From contig OY282559.1 in NCBI GenBank assembly GCA_958295665.1, forward strand, positions 263,352,057 to 263,416,056: a stretch of 64,000 bases of DNA. The letters run 5' to 3'. The notes beneath the pieces are model-generated. The model worked only from the letters and a program-made list of their open reading frames with translations. It was not told the origin of the DNA and did no database searches. The first letter of the stretch is position 1. The number at the start of each line of letters is the position of its first letter. The position numbers and the translations under genes are program-made. The DNA is from Tipula vernalis (Eukaryota > Arthropoda > Insecta > Diptera > Tipulidae). Positions 10,593-22,079 of the stretch are shown here, one piece after another.

Positions 10593-13500
10593 ATGAGTTT
10601 TTGGAAAGTAGTCGAAGAAGAAGCAGGTGGCATGCTACCTGATTATTTAAAAAATGTATTAGAAAAAACTGGCTATTCTAGTTTCTTGGTATTACAATCA
10701 TTAGACGACATCGACATCGCCGAGTTGGAAATTTATGGCAACCATGTTATTAAACGTACAAAAAATGTACATAGTAAATTATGGGAATGCGACGACTTTA
10801 AAACTAAATTTTGTGAAGACCCTAAAGTGGATTTTAAAATTCATTTAGGTTATAAAAAATATCTACAAAATATAAAAAAATTAATAATCGAGAAAGGCTT
10901 GGATTATTTCTGCCGGAAGCTTATTGAAAAGCAGCAGAAGCAAAACCAAAATCCAGATGGGACAGGCTACAAAACAGTAATGAAAATGTTGAAAGGCAAA
11001 AATAATTTTGACAAGGACGTGCACCATTATCAAAACTCAAATGTTGATACAGGTAAAACAATATATTTATATTACGTATTGCTTTGTTTCTATTACTATC
11101 TTGATTACTATGAACTATTATATTTTATTTGTGGTTTATTTTAAATAGAGGGCTTGGTGTGCTTGTCAATGTGATAATTAACGTTAAAAAAATAATGTTT
11201 ATGATTGAAATATAGGTTGAGTTGCAGTAAAGGTAATAGCTATAGAGTAAAAAATGTAAGACGATATTTATTCAAACTGTATTTAATTAAAACGGTTTAA
11301 TAATGAAATTAGAGCACTAGTGCTAGTTGTAATTTCGAATTGGTGCAAATCGGGATATTGGGATTCTGATTGGCATATTAAAGTTATATAGATTAATCTA
11401 AAATTGAATTGTATTAGCAGTAAAAATAAATTAAAATACAAAAAGGTTCTAATGTAGCTAATACCCAATATTATTCAATCGGGAAAACAATACTTACATA
11501 GGTAGATAAAAAACGAAAAACACATGTATGTAAATCATAGAATTACAGTCGACAATAGCTTCGATTTCGCCGGAAATGTTTAATGAAAATAATTGCTTGC
11601 CTAACTAAGGTGTTGGCTGACGATAATTGGCTAATCTAGTATTTTTGTCCGTACAAGAAGTTTTGAAAAAATTAACGTTAAAAATTTTATTGTTTTTATT
11701 TGAGAATGGCTAGGCTAGCTTCTTAGGCAACGGAGAATCTGCTCGTGAATTATAAAATATAAGATAGGAAATAGAATAGAAGTTCTAGTTAGAAGAATTT
11801 GAGATGTAATTTAATTAAGAATTTAATTGACTGCAATTGTTATCAAACGTTATTATAATGTTCTCAGTACTGCTCTTGATACTGCTTAACCGTACTACAT
11901 GTCATGTAATATATTTAATTAATACACTTTTTATTGCAGATGCTGGCATGGATTTTTAATTACATGCAGACAAAATTAAACAGTTGGCTAATAAATGGAT
12001 AAAAGACAGTTTTGTGTGCGTAGATAAACTAATTGGGAAAGAGAAATATGCATATTATGTTACTAAAGTTATTGTAACAAAAAATAAAACTGAAATTTCG
12101 GCTTTCATAACCTGTGAAATATGTCAAAAATCGGTCAAAATTCAAAACAAAATTTCAGCTAGCGGAACTTTGAGATGGATAAAATCAAACTTTATGAGGC
12201 ATTACAATTCTCACACAAAAGCTGAAATGAAAAAGAACGTGGGTTCTGGTCAAGATTCACATAACCAAAATCCTGATCAAAATAAGAACAAAGGTTCGAT
12301 AAATAATATCCAATATTACTTTATAAGCCAGAAGACAAAACCGGATGAAGAAAAAGAACCCGAATCAACTCTTCAAAGTACCATAATTGAATTGCCTGAA
12401 GACAATACGTTAGATCTCATCAATTCAAACTTGGCAACGTATTCCGTACAAGATCTACAACATTGCGTGTTTGATAACCATTCGAATGATATTTATACAA
12501 ACAATGTTACAAATAATTTGATTATTAATCACGACGAAAAAACAACGGCAGAGCATTTGGGCAATTCTATCAATGGTTTAACCCAAAATGTTGATGAAGT
12601 TAGCAATGAGAGTTCGGGGGAAGAAGTGGATGGGTAAACAATGGTGAAGCCGATTTACCCATCCATTCCACTAAGGCTTCAGAAAAATTTTCCAGCAAAT
12701 CTAAATGGAGACATCCAAAATTTTCTCGGACGGAACGAGAAAAACGAAACCGTGAGAATAGTATTAGCGCCAACCAAACATACATTGATGATTTTTTTCC
12801 GATAATTAACCAACTAGATAAATTAATTAAACAAAATATTGAGTTAAAGAAATTGTTGCAGCAAAACTTACAAAACAATAATGTAAAATCTGAAACTAAT
12901 TCTGAAGAATTTGTTTTCTCGTTCCTAAATGATTTGAAAGAAATGGCACTGCAAAATAGGGATAGAAACAAATTTGGAAACCGATACAATGACAATATAA
13001 AACTATTCGCGACGTATATTTTTATTATTGCTGGAAGACAATTTTATGAAATCGCCCAACAAAATCTTCCATTGCCTTCGCTTTCATCTATTACCAGTTA
13101 TATGAAAACTGAGCTACCAACCCCTATAGAAGCAACATTACGTATAAAGGAGCTATCTGAATTTCTCGACAAAAAAAAATTGAAGCGCTGTGTATGGATT
13201 AGTGAAGATGCCACAAAAATTGTTGAGAAACTGGAATATGACATAAGTTCAAACCAGATAATTGGTTTTGTGCTTCCAATTAATAATGAAACCGGGTTTC
13301 CAATACCATTGGCATTTCCTGCAAACTCAGCGCTTGATATATACAAAATGTTCCAGAATCAGCAATACTCTACCTTTGTTAATGTAATAATCGCACAAAC
13401 GTTTACTAACAATTCATCGGAAAATCATTATAGTGCTAGTTTCTGCTTGTCTATTTTTGGAACAAACAATAAATTTTTTACTACTGAGGTGATAAAGAGA

Positions 13501-15258
13501 TGGAAATATTTGATAGAAGAATTGGAGAAAAATAACATTCAAATTTTAGGTATAAATTTACGAGTAATAAAACTAGGTATTGTTGAGCTTAATTGAATGT
13601 TCTTCAAATGTTTTTGAACCTTTATTCTGGTTTTCATTCGGCATTTAATCACATAAGCCCAATAAAAACCATATATTTCTTTTTCGTTTGGTTTATTTGT
13701 TTAAGTAGCACTAGTGCGACTTTACTATATTAATGCAGAATTTGAAGTACATAAATATTTAATATCATTACAGGTATTTCTTCGGATGGTGATAGTCGTT
13801 TACTTCGTGCTATGAAGTTAAATGCTAATCTTCCTGCTAATTCTAACTTGCTAGAACCAGTAGTTCCTGAATGGAAAAACTGGTTTAAATGTGATTTCGG
13901 AACAAACGTGCAATACATTCAAGATGCAGTACATATTGGGACTAAGCTTCGCACTAGAATATTAAATGAAAATAAAAAAATAGTTATTGGCAACTATATC
14001 ATTACACCTAAACATTTAAAAAAATTAATTGATACTATACCAAAAGATAAACACCTTCTTAATTTGTCCGATATAAATGGAACGGATAAAATGAATTTTA
14101 AAGCAGTTGAATCTCTAATTAAAAATTGCGTCCGCGAACAACTCTTAACAAATGTCCCACAGTCAGAGGGCACTATCGAATTTCTCAAATTGATAGACTA
14201 CGGTATAAATTCATTTTTAAATGAATATTTGATGCCACTTCAAAGAATTTATCAAATATGGTACGTGATATTTGTGTTGAGGCTGTGGAAAGATTAGATA
14301 ACAAAACATAAAAATTATACCATGGATAATTTCGTAACTTCAAATGTTTACAACTGCATAGAATTAAATGGTCATGGTCTTATTAATATAATATGCCTCT
14401 TAAGACAAAATGGATTAAGTGATATTTTTAAACCTTGGTTATTTAGTAGCCAACCGTTCGAAAGTTTCTTTAGGACTTTAAGATCGATGACTACTACACA
14501 AAACACAATTGTAAATTTTACATTAAGAGACGTTTTATTTCGAATTAAGCGAATTGATATTCAAAACGATATCAAGTTGAAACTGTCTCAACAAGAATAT
14601 TCATTTAAGAAACGCCATAAGGGATATTCAAAAGAATCTCAAGATGTAAAAGTTCCAGTTGAATTACCTTCCAATTCAGCAATTACAGAAGCGATTGCAA
14701 ACGCCAAAAGTGACGCAATTGACACTGCAGTACAACTCGGTATATTAGACTTGAAAATGAGCCATAATAGAAATACTTTTGTGGTGCCTTTCCAATTAAA
14801 TCGGATTATATTAAATGAGATTAAAAGCCCAAATAATGACAGTGGGACAGAAGAAGATGATGACACAGAAGATAGTGCAACCTAGAATCCCCAGGTATTA
14901 GAAGAAGAAGTTCAAGAAGATTTAGCCCGTATTCCAGAGCTGACATCATTAAGCATTAAAATTTATGAAGACACAGGTACATAGATATTGTCAAGTATTT
15001 CATATCGGGTACTAATTTATTTTAACTTTCTCAGATTTAGCTTCATCAAAAAATAACCCAGACAACAGTTCATCGCAGTTCTGTAGAGTAAAAGTGATGG
15101 AAAACGGGAAGGAAAAAACGATAACAATAAAAAAATCAACATTGTGTTGGTTATTTTCTAATAAAGAAAATAAGATAAGTTCGGATAGGCGTATGCGATT
15201 CAAAACACGAAACTTGCAATTAAGGAATCAAAGAGACAAAATTTCGAAAAAATTATAA
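10593..15258 (+). pseudogene. Large transposase-like gene of the unclassified element (SAM-like, zinc finger, D/D/E core)
   Basis: Predicted exons are 10593-11051, 11940-13549, 13774-14976 and 15035-15258, with GT/AG introns that join in frame. The N-terminus (LPDYLKNVLEKTGYSSFLVL...DIAELEIYG) resembles a SAM-type helical domain. Exon 2 has a BED/C2H2-like finger (CEICQKS...RHYNSH), a basic stretch and a coiled region rich in L/K/Q/N. The core follows. Candidate catalytic residues are the acidic pair in WISEDATKI (13204-13209), the aspartates of ISSDGDSRLL (13785 and 13791) and the Glu in QPFESFFRTLRS (14460). The C-terminus has KSTLCWLFSN. Lesions are in-frame stops at about 11960, 14295 and 14883 and a one-base shift near 12634. 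I recognise it as a recurring uncharacterised animal protein type but cannot name the superfamily. Confidence 0.75.
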
Positions 15259-15989
15259 TGTCAATAATCAATATTATCAATTAATATTAATAAATTCTTT
15301 TCTATTAATAAATTGGTTTATTATTATTATTTTTTTATGCATATTTTAAGTTTTTATGAAATATATTCGAGTGGCATTTCATCTAAGTATTTTAAATAAA
15401 AGAATTTGCTAATATTTTATCCTATAATAAGTTGATTTTTTGGGTAGTAAAGCGCTAAACTCACTGAAAAATGAAAAGAAAACCGACTTTCAGTTTGACG
15501 TATTAATTTCCCAATGTTTTCAATATTTTTTCAGTTAGCTACATATAACATTCTACAAGTTGGCCGTATACCATCAATTCTATTTTTTATTTAAAAAAAT
15601 TACATTTGCTTGTAAAAATAGAATTTAATTTTCCTGTACTAATTGTTTATTTAGACCGAAAAAATTAAAATTCAATCATTTAAGCGAACTAGCAGCGCTT
15701 TTGTTGGATTTTTCATATTAAAGATTGTTATAGTAACATAATATGGAATTTGTTTCTAAAAGATAGCTAGAATAATGAGAAGTTTAAATTTTTTATAGAA
15801 TTTTGGATGGCCGGCCGCATTTGAAAATCTAGATGATTATGTAGCTTTCATACAGTCACCGTCTCTAATAGGAAAAGGGTGATAGGAGCTTCAAGATGCT
15901 AACACATATCGATTATTGTTGTGATTCGTGCTATAGTTGTATTGTTCTAGTCACAACCATAAAAAATGATAAATTTTGACGTTTAACAT

Positions 15990-16245
15990 TATAAACAAAA
16001 CCCTATCAGATTATAACTAATAATCTCCTATAAGATTATAAATAATCAATTTTTAAGAAAAATAATCAGTTCCTAATTTAAAAAAATCAGTACAATCATT
16101 CCAATTTTTTAACTACTCTCGATAATCCAAAATGATTAATAAACAATCAGCTATAATCACATTAATAATCAAAATAATCATAATAGTAAATAAAAAATCA
16201 AAAAATCAGCAATATTCTTCAATAATCAATTAAAATCATAACAGT
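15990..16245. repeat. Right subterminal AATC-motif array
   Basis: AATAATC and related words (AATCAG, AATCA) are repeated more than ten times just inside the right terminal repeat, in direct rather than inverted orientation relative to the left array. Confidence 0.65.
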
Positions 16246-16298
16246 GATTTTTTTTGGTGTACACAGTTTTTGTCACTTGTGTGCCCCTTGCGATTTAC

Positions 16299-16375
16299 CA
16301 ACACCGTTCAAACAAAATTTAATTTGGCCGACACAGCTTGAATCAATTTCATCTAGAAGGGATAAGTTACAGAAT
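16299..16375 (+). pseudogene. pogo/Tigger-like transposase pseudogene, C-terminal remainder
   Basis: Immediately after the right copy of the 8-bp duplication, the reading frame that stopped at 10077 resumes with TPFKQNLIWP, the Pro-Phe-Lys...-Trp-Pro block usual at the C-terminus of pogo-like transposases. This shows that the intervening element inserted into this gene and fixes its right boundary. Confidence 0.8.
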
Positions 16376-16512
16376 GTAAAAAAATGACAAATATTTTGTA
16401 AGGGTCATGTATATGTTCGGGAATAATTGGAAATGGTCCGACAAAGATGATGATTGTTGGTATAGTAAGACGCATATATTATCTAAAAAATTGTGGAACC
16501 AGTATTGATCAA

Positions 16513-17215
16513 CGCGCGAGGGGTTTATTCCGTCCAAGAAGTAAACACCGGTGTGAAGTTTTCCACAGAATTCCGAAGTGTAGCTGCACAAATTAACAGA
16601 TTTCAAAAATGTAGATACACAAATTTAGCAAATAGTGTAGTTGTACACCAAAAATGTGGCACAATAAAAAATTAAACCGAGTATGAAATTTCAGTTACAA
16701 GAAATCCTAGAGATGTCTAAGTAAATCTGAGTATGTCATATTATTGCTTGCTTTCAATAGAACATTAGGGCCATGAATCATTTTAACGCGACTCAGAATT
16801 ACTTAGACATCTCTAGGATTTCTTGTAACTGGCCAAAAGTAACCACTACACTTTATTTGTATAAAATAAAAGTGTGGAATGCGATATCTCACCCCTTGAG
16901 GGTCTTGTAACTGGCCAAAAATTGATACTACACCTTTTACTAAGTGAAATTTAATTTTTATTTTATTAGTCAGATGTCTATAGTCCAATAAAAATCATTT
17001 TTAATTTAATACTCGGTTTAATTTTTTTCTGCATGAAAATAAATATAAACTTATCCTGCTACATTTTTTGTGTACAATTACACTATTACACTATTTATTA
17101 AATTTGTGTAGCTATATTTTTACACACACAATTACACTATTTGCTAAATTTGTGTAGCTTCACTTCTGAATTCTGTGGAGAAGTTCACACCGGTGAAGTA
17201 AACTCCTAACGCGAC
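16513..17215. mobile_element. Foldback-type non-autonomous element with nested inverted repeats
   Basis: Outer arms pair over roughly 140 bases: CGCG..AGG.GTTTA, then ACACCGGTGTGAA, CCACAGAATTC and GTGTAGCT...ACAAATT on the left (16513-16660) recur as complements at about 17070-17215. A further inverted pair lies inside: GTTACAAGAAATCCTAGAGA (16695-16714) and its complement at about 16811-16830. TTAAACCGAGTAT (16674-16686) pairs with 17010-17022. There is no coding capacity. AACGCG occurs at both edges. The element lies between the pogo remnant and the truncated end of the BEL/Pao copy, and may have caused that truncation. Confidence 0.7.
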
Positions 17216-17317
17216 AAAAATAATTGAATTAAACTCTTATCAGCTACACCTAATAAGGTTATTAGTACAAATATAATTATGCATAAATACTTTTGAATTT
17301 TGATGTGATATAAGGCT

Positions 17318-20300
17318 TGCAAATCATCTGGACTATCGGTTAGTGGAGTATGTGGGCGCGAATTCAAAACCCCTTCGATTTGTTTGATGGTTGTGTTGAG
17401 TTCTTCGAAGATGAGCGATGAATTTCCTATTATTCGTTTCATATGAAATTTCGCTGACTTCACTGCACCTTCATACAATCCTCCGAAGTTCGGTGAACCA
17501 GGTGGCGCAAAGTGCCATTTAATTTGATTTTGTTGTGTGACTTCTGTAAGCGCATCTTGGTGTGCTTGAGATTTGAACAGCTGATACAACTCATGTAGTT
17601 GGTTATTAGCTCCTACAAAATTTGTGGCATTATCTGAAAAGATATTAGAGCAGATACCACGAGTAGCAACAAATCTTTTTAGACATCCAAGGAATGAGTT
17701 AGTTGTTAATTCCGATGCAACTTCCAGAACACATCTTTTACGACTAAGCAGACGAACACGCAAACATGGGCCACAAAAATCAAAACCAACATTCGTAAAC
17801 GGATAGTAGATTTCTCATTAACTGTCTTAAATTTCGAGGTCGAACCTTGAAATATCTAATGCAATCATGGAACACCTTTCTGCATAATCGTCTCACATCA
17901 ATTGGCCAAAATTCACACCGCACAGCAGCTAACAAGGCTTGTGGGCCAGCATGAGCCATTTGCTTATGACAATAATTTATTAAACTGATTGTGAGAAAAT
18001 GTGAGGATGGCAGCACAATTGGATGTTTAACATCATATGATAGCGAAGATTGTTGAAGACGCCCGCCAACTCGAATTAAATTATCATTGTCCCTAAATAC
18101 TGACAAATATTTTAAATGACTTTTTCTTGGAATCGGTTTACCTGTTCGGACAACCTAAAACCTTGTGATTGTACCAGCTTCATAATTATAACTGTAGTGA
18201 TTCGCAACTCTTCCACCGTTAGGGGCCCTAGCACTCTATTAGATTTTATAAGTTTTGTATTCGTCTTAAATCGAAGAAGATAACAAATTCCATTTCGAAA
18301 TGACAAATAATTATTTTTGAATTTAATAATATCTAATATGCTCTCAGATTGAACTGAAAGTAATACCGATTTATGATTACGTCGTTCTGGAATATCAATG
18401 CTGTTTAAGTCAAAATGATTTTTGAACCACACCTCATGATTTATCAGTTCATTTGGGAGTACGCCCCTTGAGACAATATTAGCAGGGTTCTTTTTTGACT
18501 CAATATGTTGCCAATCCTGACTTGTAGTTGTATTTCGAATTTTTGCAACACGGTTGGCTACAAAGGTTTTTAAGTCAGATGATGGCGTAATAATACAGGA
18601 AAGCACGAGAGAGATAGATTTGGCCTTATTTGTTCCCTAAGCTCAATTCCATAAGCGACAATTTTTTTAATGGAGCCACGCGTGATTTTGAACATAAAAG
18701 ATTAACAATTACTTCACCTGATTCAGTTTCGCATTGTGTGTAAATAACAGCACCATAGGCGCGTTCACTGGCATCACAGAAACAGTGCAACGTTATGAAA
18801 ATGGGATTAACGTCTTCGAATATATGACGTGGAATTGTGATCTTGGCATGAAATTTAAATGAATCATCTATCGGTTGCCAATATAAGCCAAGAGTTTTTA
18901 CATATTCATAATTATCAAGCGTATGAAGTGGTTCATGTTGGTCAGGTGGAATTGATTCCAATAATTTGGTACTATTACTACACCACTTATGCAAATTCAT
19001 GCCAGCTTTTTCGAGAATGTTTTTAATTTGATCCATCTTTTGTTCAGCTTCATGAAACGAGTTTGCGCCCGACAGTACATCGTCGACATAAGTTTCCTTG
19101 AGTAGAACGTCCTTGGTTAGCGGAAAATGGTTACCTTCATCATCAACCAGTTGCCTTAAGCATCTGGTAGCCAAATGTGGTGCACACGCGGTACCATATG
19201 TTATTGTATTGAGACGATAAAATTTTAATAGTTCATCAAGTTGATTGCGCCATACTATTAACTGAAACATACAATCATCCATGTCAACATAAATTTGTCG
19301 GTACATTTTAATAATATGTGCACTGGAAACATATTTATATGATCGAAATCTGACTAAAACTGAAAACAAATCATTTTGACATACCGGACCAACCATTAAT
19401 ATATCATTTAGAGACTCAGAAGTCTTAGTTTTGGCCGAAGCATCAAAAACTACTATAGTCTCAGATCTTCATTTTTCATGTTTTCTTTCTAAATTGTAAA
19501 ATCGGCGAATCGCCATTGACTTAGAATGGTAATTTTACAATATACTGCCCATAACTATTACGTTTGACGTTATCAATGAAATGTGTTCCACATGGCCAGT
19601 TTTGATAATTAGGTTCAATTAGGTTAGATTTAACGCCCTCTAATTCCCAAAACCTTTTTAACTGGTCGTTCAATTCTTGAGAATCGTCAAATTTTACTAG
19701 ATTGCAATAAATACTACCTTGCAAAACTTCACCTGAATAGGCCTTTCCAGAAACTACCCAACCTAAAAGTGTGTTTTGGAGAATTGGTAGATTTTTTGAC
19801 AGCTTGATTTGACCAACAGACAGTAAACTACAATATAATAAATATCTGCCCCTAAAAGTAAGTCAATCGGTTGTGCGGTATTGAAGCGTGGATCAGCAAG
19901 TACATTGTTTTTTGGTATTTTCCAATTTTCAATATTAACGAACCTTGAAGGCTAGTATCCGGTAATTTTAGGTAGCGTAAATAACTCCAGCTGAGTGGAA
20001 AAATTAGCTATACAGGATTGCAACGTCACCTTATATTTCTTGTTACATGCAATAGAACCACCTTCTATTCCAACGATGCACACATTGGTTGTAGCGCTTT
20101 CATGACCTAACTTGTTGGCTAACAATTCTGTCATAAAGCTTATCTGAGAGGTCGAATCTAATAAAGCGCGACATGTTACGGGGTTATTATGTTTATTAGG
20201 AATTTTAACAATTGCAATAGCAAGAAATACGTAATCTGACAAACTATTTTCACTTCTAGTGGAAGATAATGATGGACTTTGATTTTTATAAGCCATCGCC

Positions 20301-20419
20301 GATAATTGTGTGGAAGAATTACCTTCAGTTTCTCTTTCAACTGTGGATGCTACTAATTTGGATTCAGAATGGATTCTTACATGTTTCCAAATTGGGGCAA
20401 GAGTCAACTCGATGTTCAT
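17318..20419 (-). pseudogene. BEL/Pao pol: protease, reverse transcriptase, RNase H, integrase, broken
   Basis: 20419-19952 is a pepsin-like protease in which the usual D-S/T-G triad reads Asp-Ser-Thr. 19724-18626 holds reverse transcriptase, with the YVDD catalytic box. The fusion of this to an RNase H start (FCDASERAYGAVIY) suggests an internal deletion near 18850. 18606-18112 continues RNase H. 18106-17780 has the integrase HHCC zinc region. 17763-17318 has the integrase core with SDNATNF and the E of EGVLNSRP. At least five frame breaks and the loss of the integrase C-terminus disable it. Confidence 0.88.
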
Positions 20420-20431
20420 TATTTAAACAAT

Positions 20432-21500
20432 TCAGACACATACTGAATTTGGATACCTCTTGCAATCTATCTTCAGGAGATAACATCGAAAAATTGAATG
20501 TCTGGGCTTATCACAAAAGCTACACATGTAGGTTTGTGACGTAATAAAAGAAGAACCTTTTTGCGCTTGTTGCCTGGGCGAATATCTTTTCCCAAAATCC
20601 TTTAGGGATTGTGAGACTTGGGGTAGCGTTTTTTGCCGCTGATTAGACAGAGACTGACATCTTCGATTCAAAAAATTAAATAATTCTTCTAACGATGCAA
20701 GGCGAGTAGGAGGAGCTTCATCATCCCATTTGGAACGGGTGTCAGGGTCTAATTTAGAATAGACTGTATGAGTCAATAAATCATCCCAATGTTCTGTGGG
20801 GCGTTGTAACGTTACTAGAGCACGCAGGTGTGCATTAACTGTATCTATCAGCTCACGTATTTTAAATGCAGATGCATTTTCTGCAGCTCGAATGTTGAAA
20901 ATTAGCCGAATATGTTCTTGACAAATTAAACGCATATTATTATAGCGCTCAGTGAGCTTGTTGGTTGGTACCAGAAGTTAACTCGAGAGATTCAATAGTT
21001 TTTGCAGCTTGCTTATCCAATGGACTTCTAAGATATTGGAATCTTGACACATTGTTTAACGACTGATTTTCATGAACCAATGTAATAAAGGTTTCATAGA
21101 ACTCGAGCCATTTTGTTATATCACCTGAAAATCGTTTAAGTTCAATTTTAGGTAATTTAACAATAGAAGAAGAATTGTTTTCAATATGTTCTTCCTGACT
21201 AACTTTAATTAACGGTTTTTGCTTTTTAATAGCGACCATCAATAAAGGTTTCAAATGAAAATAATTTTCTTTAAAATTAGCCCTAGTGTCTTTCGAAATC
21301 TCCTCTTCGTCGAGTTTTTCTATATCTAATTGACCAGAATTAAGTTGCGTAAAATAATTTTCAAGACTAGCGAGCCATAGCTCTAATACAGGTAGACATG
21401 CATCCTGTAATTTATCAAGAACAAATGACTTAATCCGATTTAATTGTTCCAAAAGCACCGCTCTTTGATTAACCAGTTTTTTAATTTTTTCATCAGTCAT
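20432..21500 (-). pseudogene. BEL/Pao gag, broken
   Basis: The best start is the Met of MTDEKIKKL at 21500. A DUF1759-type capsid segment follows (LPKIELKRFSGDITKWLEFYE...F..L), which is the signature of BEL/Pao gag. The frame breaks near 20945 and continues in another frame to 20432 with a zinc-knuckle remnant (CSFCDKPRHSIFRC), where the Cys-Cys-His-Cys spacing is retained. Gag would form the particle shell that packages the RNA. Product is non-functional as read. Confidence 0.85.
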
Positions 21501-21907
21501 ATTAATTAACTGTTTTAATGAAAATTGATAACGCGTTAAGTTTAAACGGTAAACAACCTTCACAAAATCAAAAATGTCTTCCAACCCGTAACAATTGAAT
21601 AACTTCAAATATTCTCACAACCAATTCACAAATTTATATAGAAACCGATTTTAAATGTTAAATAATTGTTGGATACTTATCAAAAAAGCTAGGCGACACA
21701 ATCCTGAAGTGCTGACCATGTGATTCCGAACCAATTTAATGAGCTTTGGTTGACGCAGCAATGTATTATCTCGAGGTTATAACTCAAACCGATGGTGATA
21801 TATGCCTTGTGACGCTGACGACGAACGTATTGAATGTAGAATAATTTTACTTATATGCCGTGACGTCCAAATCCGTATTGAAAATTGCAGGTTTTACGGG
21901 AGATATC

Positions 21908-21923
21908 CCACTTCTGACACCAA
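21908..21923 (-). promoter_or_regulatory. Probable tRNA primer-binding site of the minus-strand BEL/Pao element
   Basis: On the minus strand the sequence TGGTGTCAGAAGTGGG lies between the LTR remnant (up to about 22075) and gag. A TGG start directly after an LTR is what a minus-strand primer-binding site looks like. The LTR partner at the other end is missing, so the boundary cannot be confirmed. Confidence 0.5.
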
Positions 21924-22079
21924 TGAAAAGTAGATCCAAGCTTTTTTGGATCTGAAAAGATAAATCTTCGAATACGATGACGAACGTCAGGGGAAAAAAA
22001 TGAAACACTTGTTACAACAGATAAACGCAGGTTAGCCTGTAGAACAAATTTTTATTGATGTTTATTGTAACAAGTTTGT

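Larger units (their letters stand above)
10078..16290 (+). mobile_element. Unclassified 6.2-kb DNA transposon with 8-bp target duplication
   Basis: Both ends carry the perfect 13-bp inverted repeat CAAGGGGCACACA (10078-10090 and 16278-16290), and both flanks carry the same 8 bases CGATTTAC (10070-10077 and 16291-16298). An 8-bp duplication and a CA-GGG terminus are compatible with the hAT/P group. The encoded protein lacks the hAT dimerisation motif I would expect and is not a recognisable P-element THAP transposase. Near each end is a dense array of AATC/ATAATC motifs. A subterminal GTGTAC is found in both ends, about 20-25 bases inside. The element contains one large split gene (10593-15258). 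Confidence 0.9.
17300..22075 (-). mobile_element. Decayed BEL/Pao LTR retrotransposon, truncated at its 3' end
   Basis: Read on the minus strand the order is remnant of a 5' LTR/leader (from about 22075), primer-binding-like site, gag, protease, reverse transcriptase, RNase H, integrase. Integrase homology stops near 17318, and no 3' LTR follows, so the element is cut off there. It is older than the second BEL/Pao copy, judging by its many frame breaks. Confidence 0.85.
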
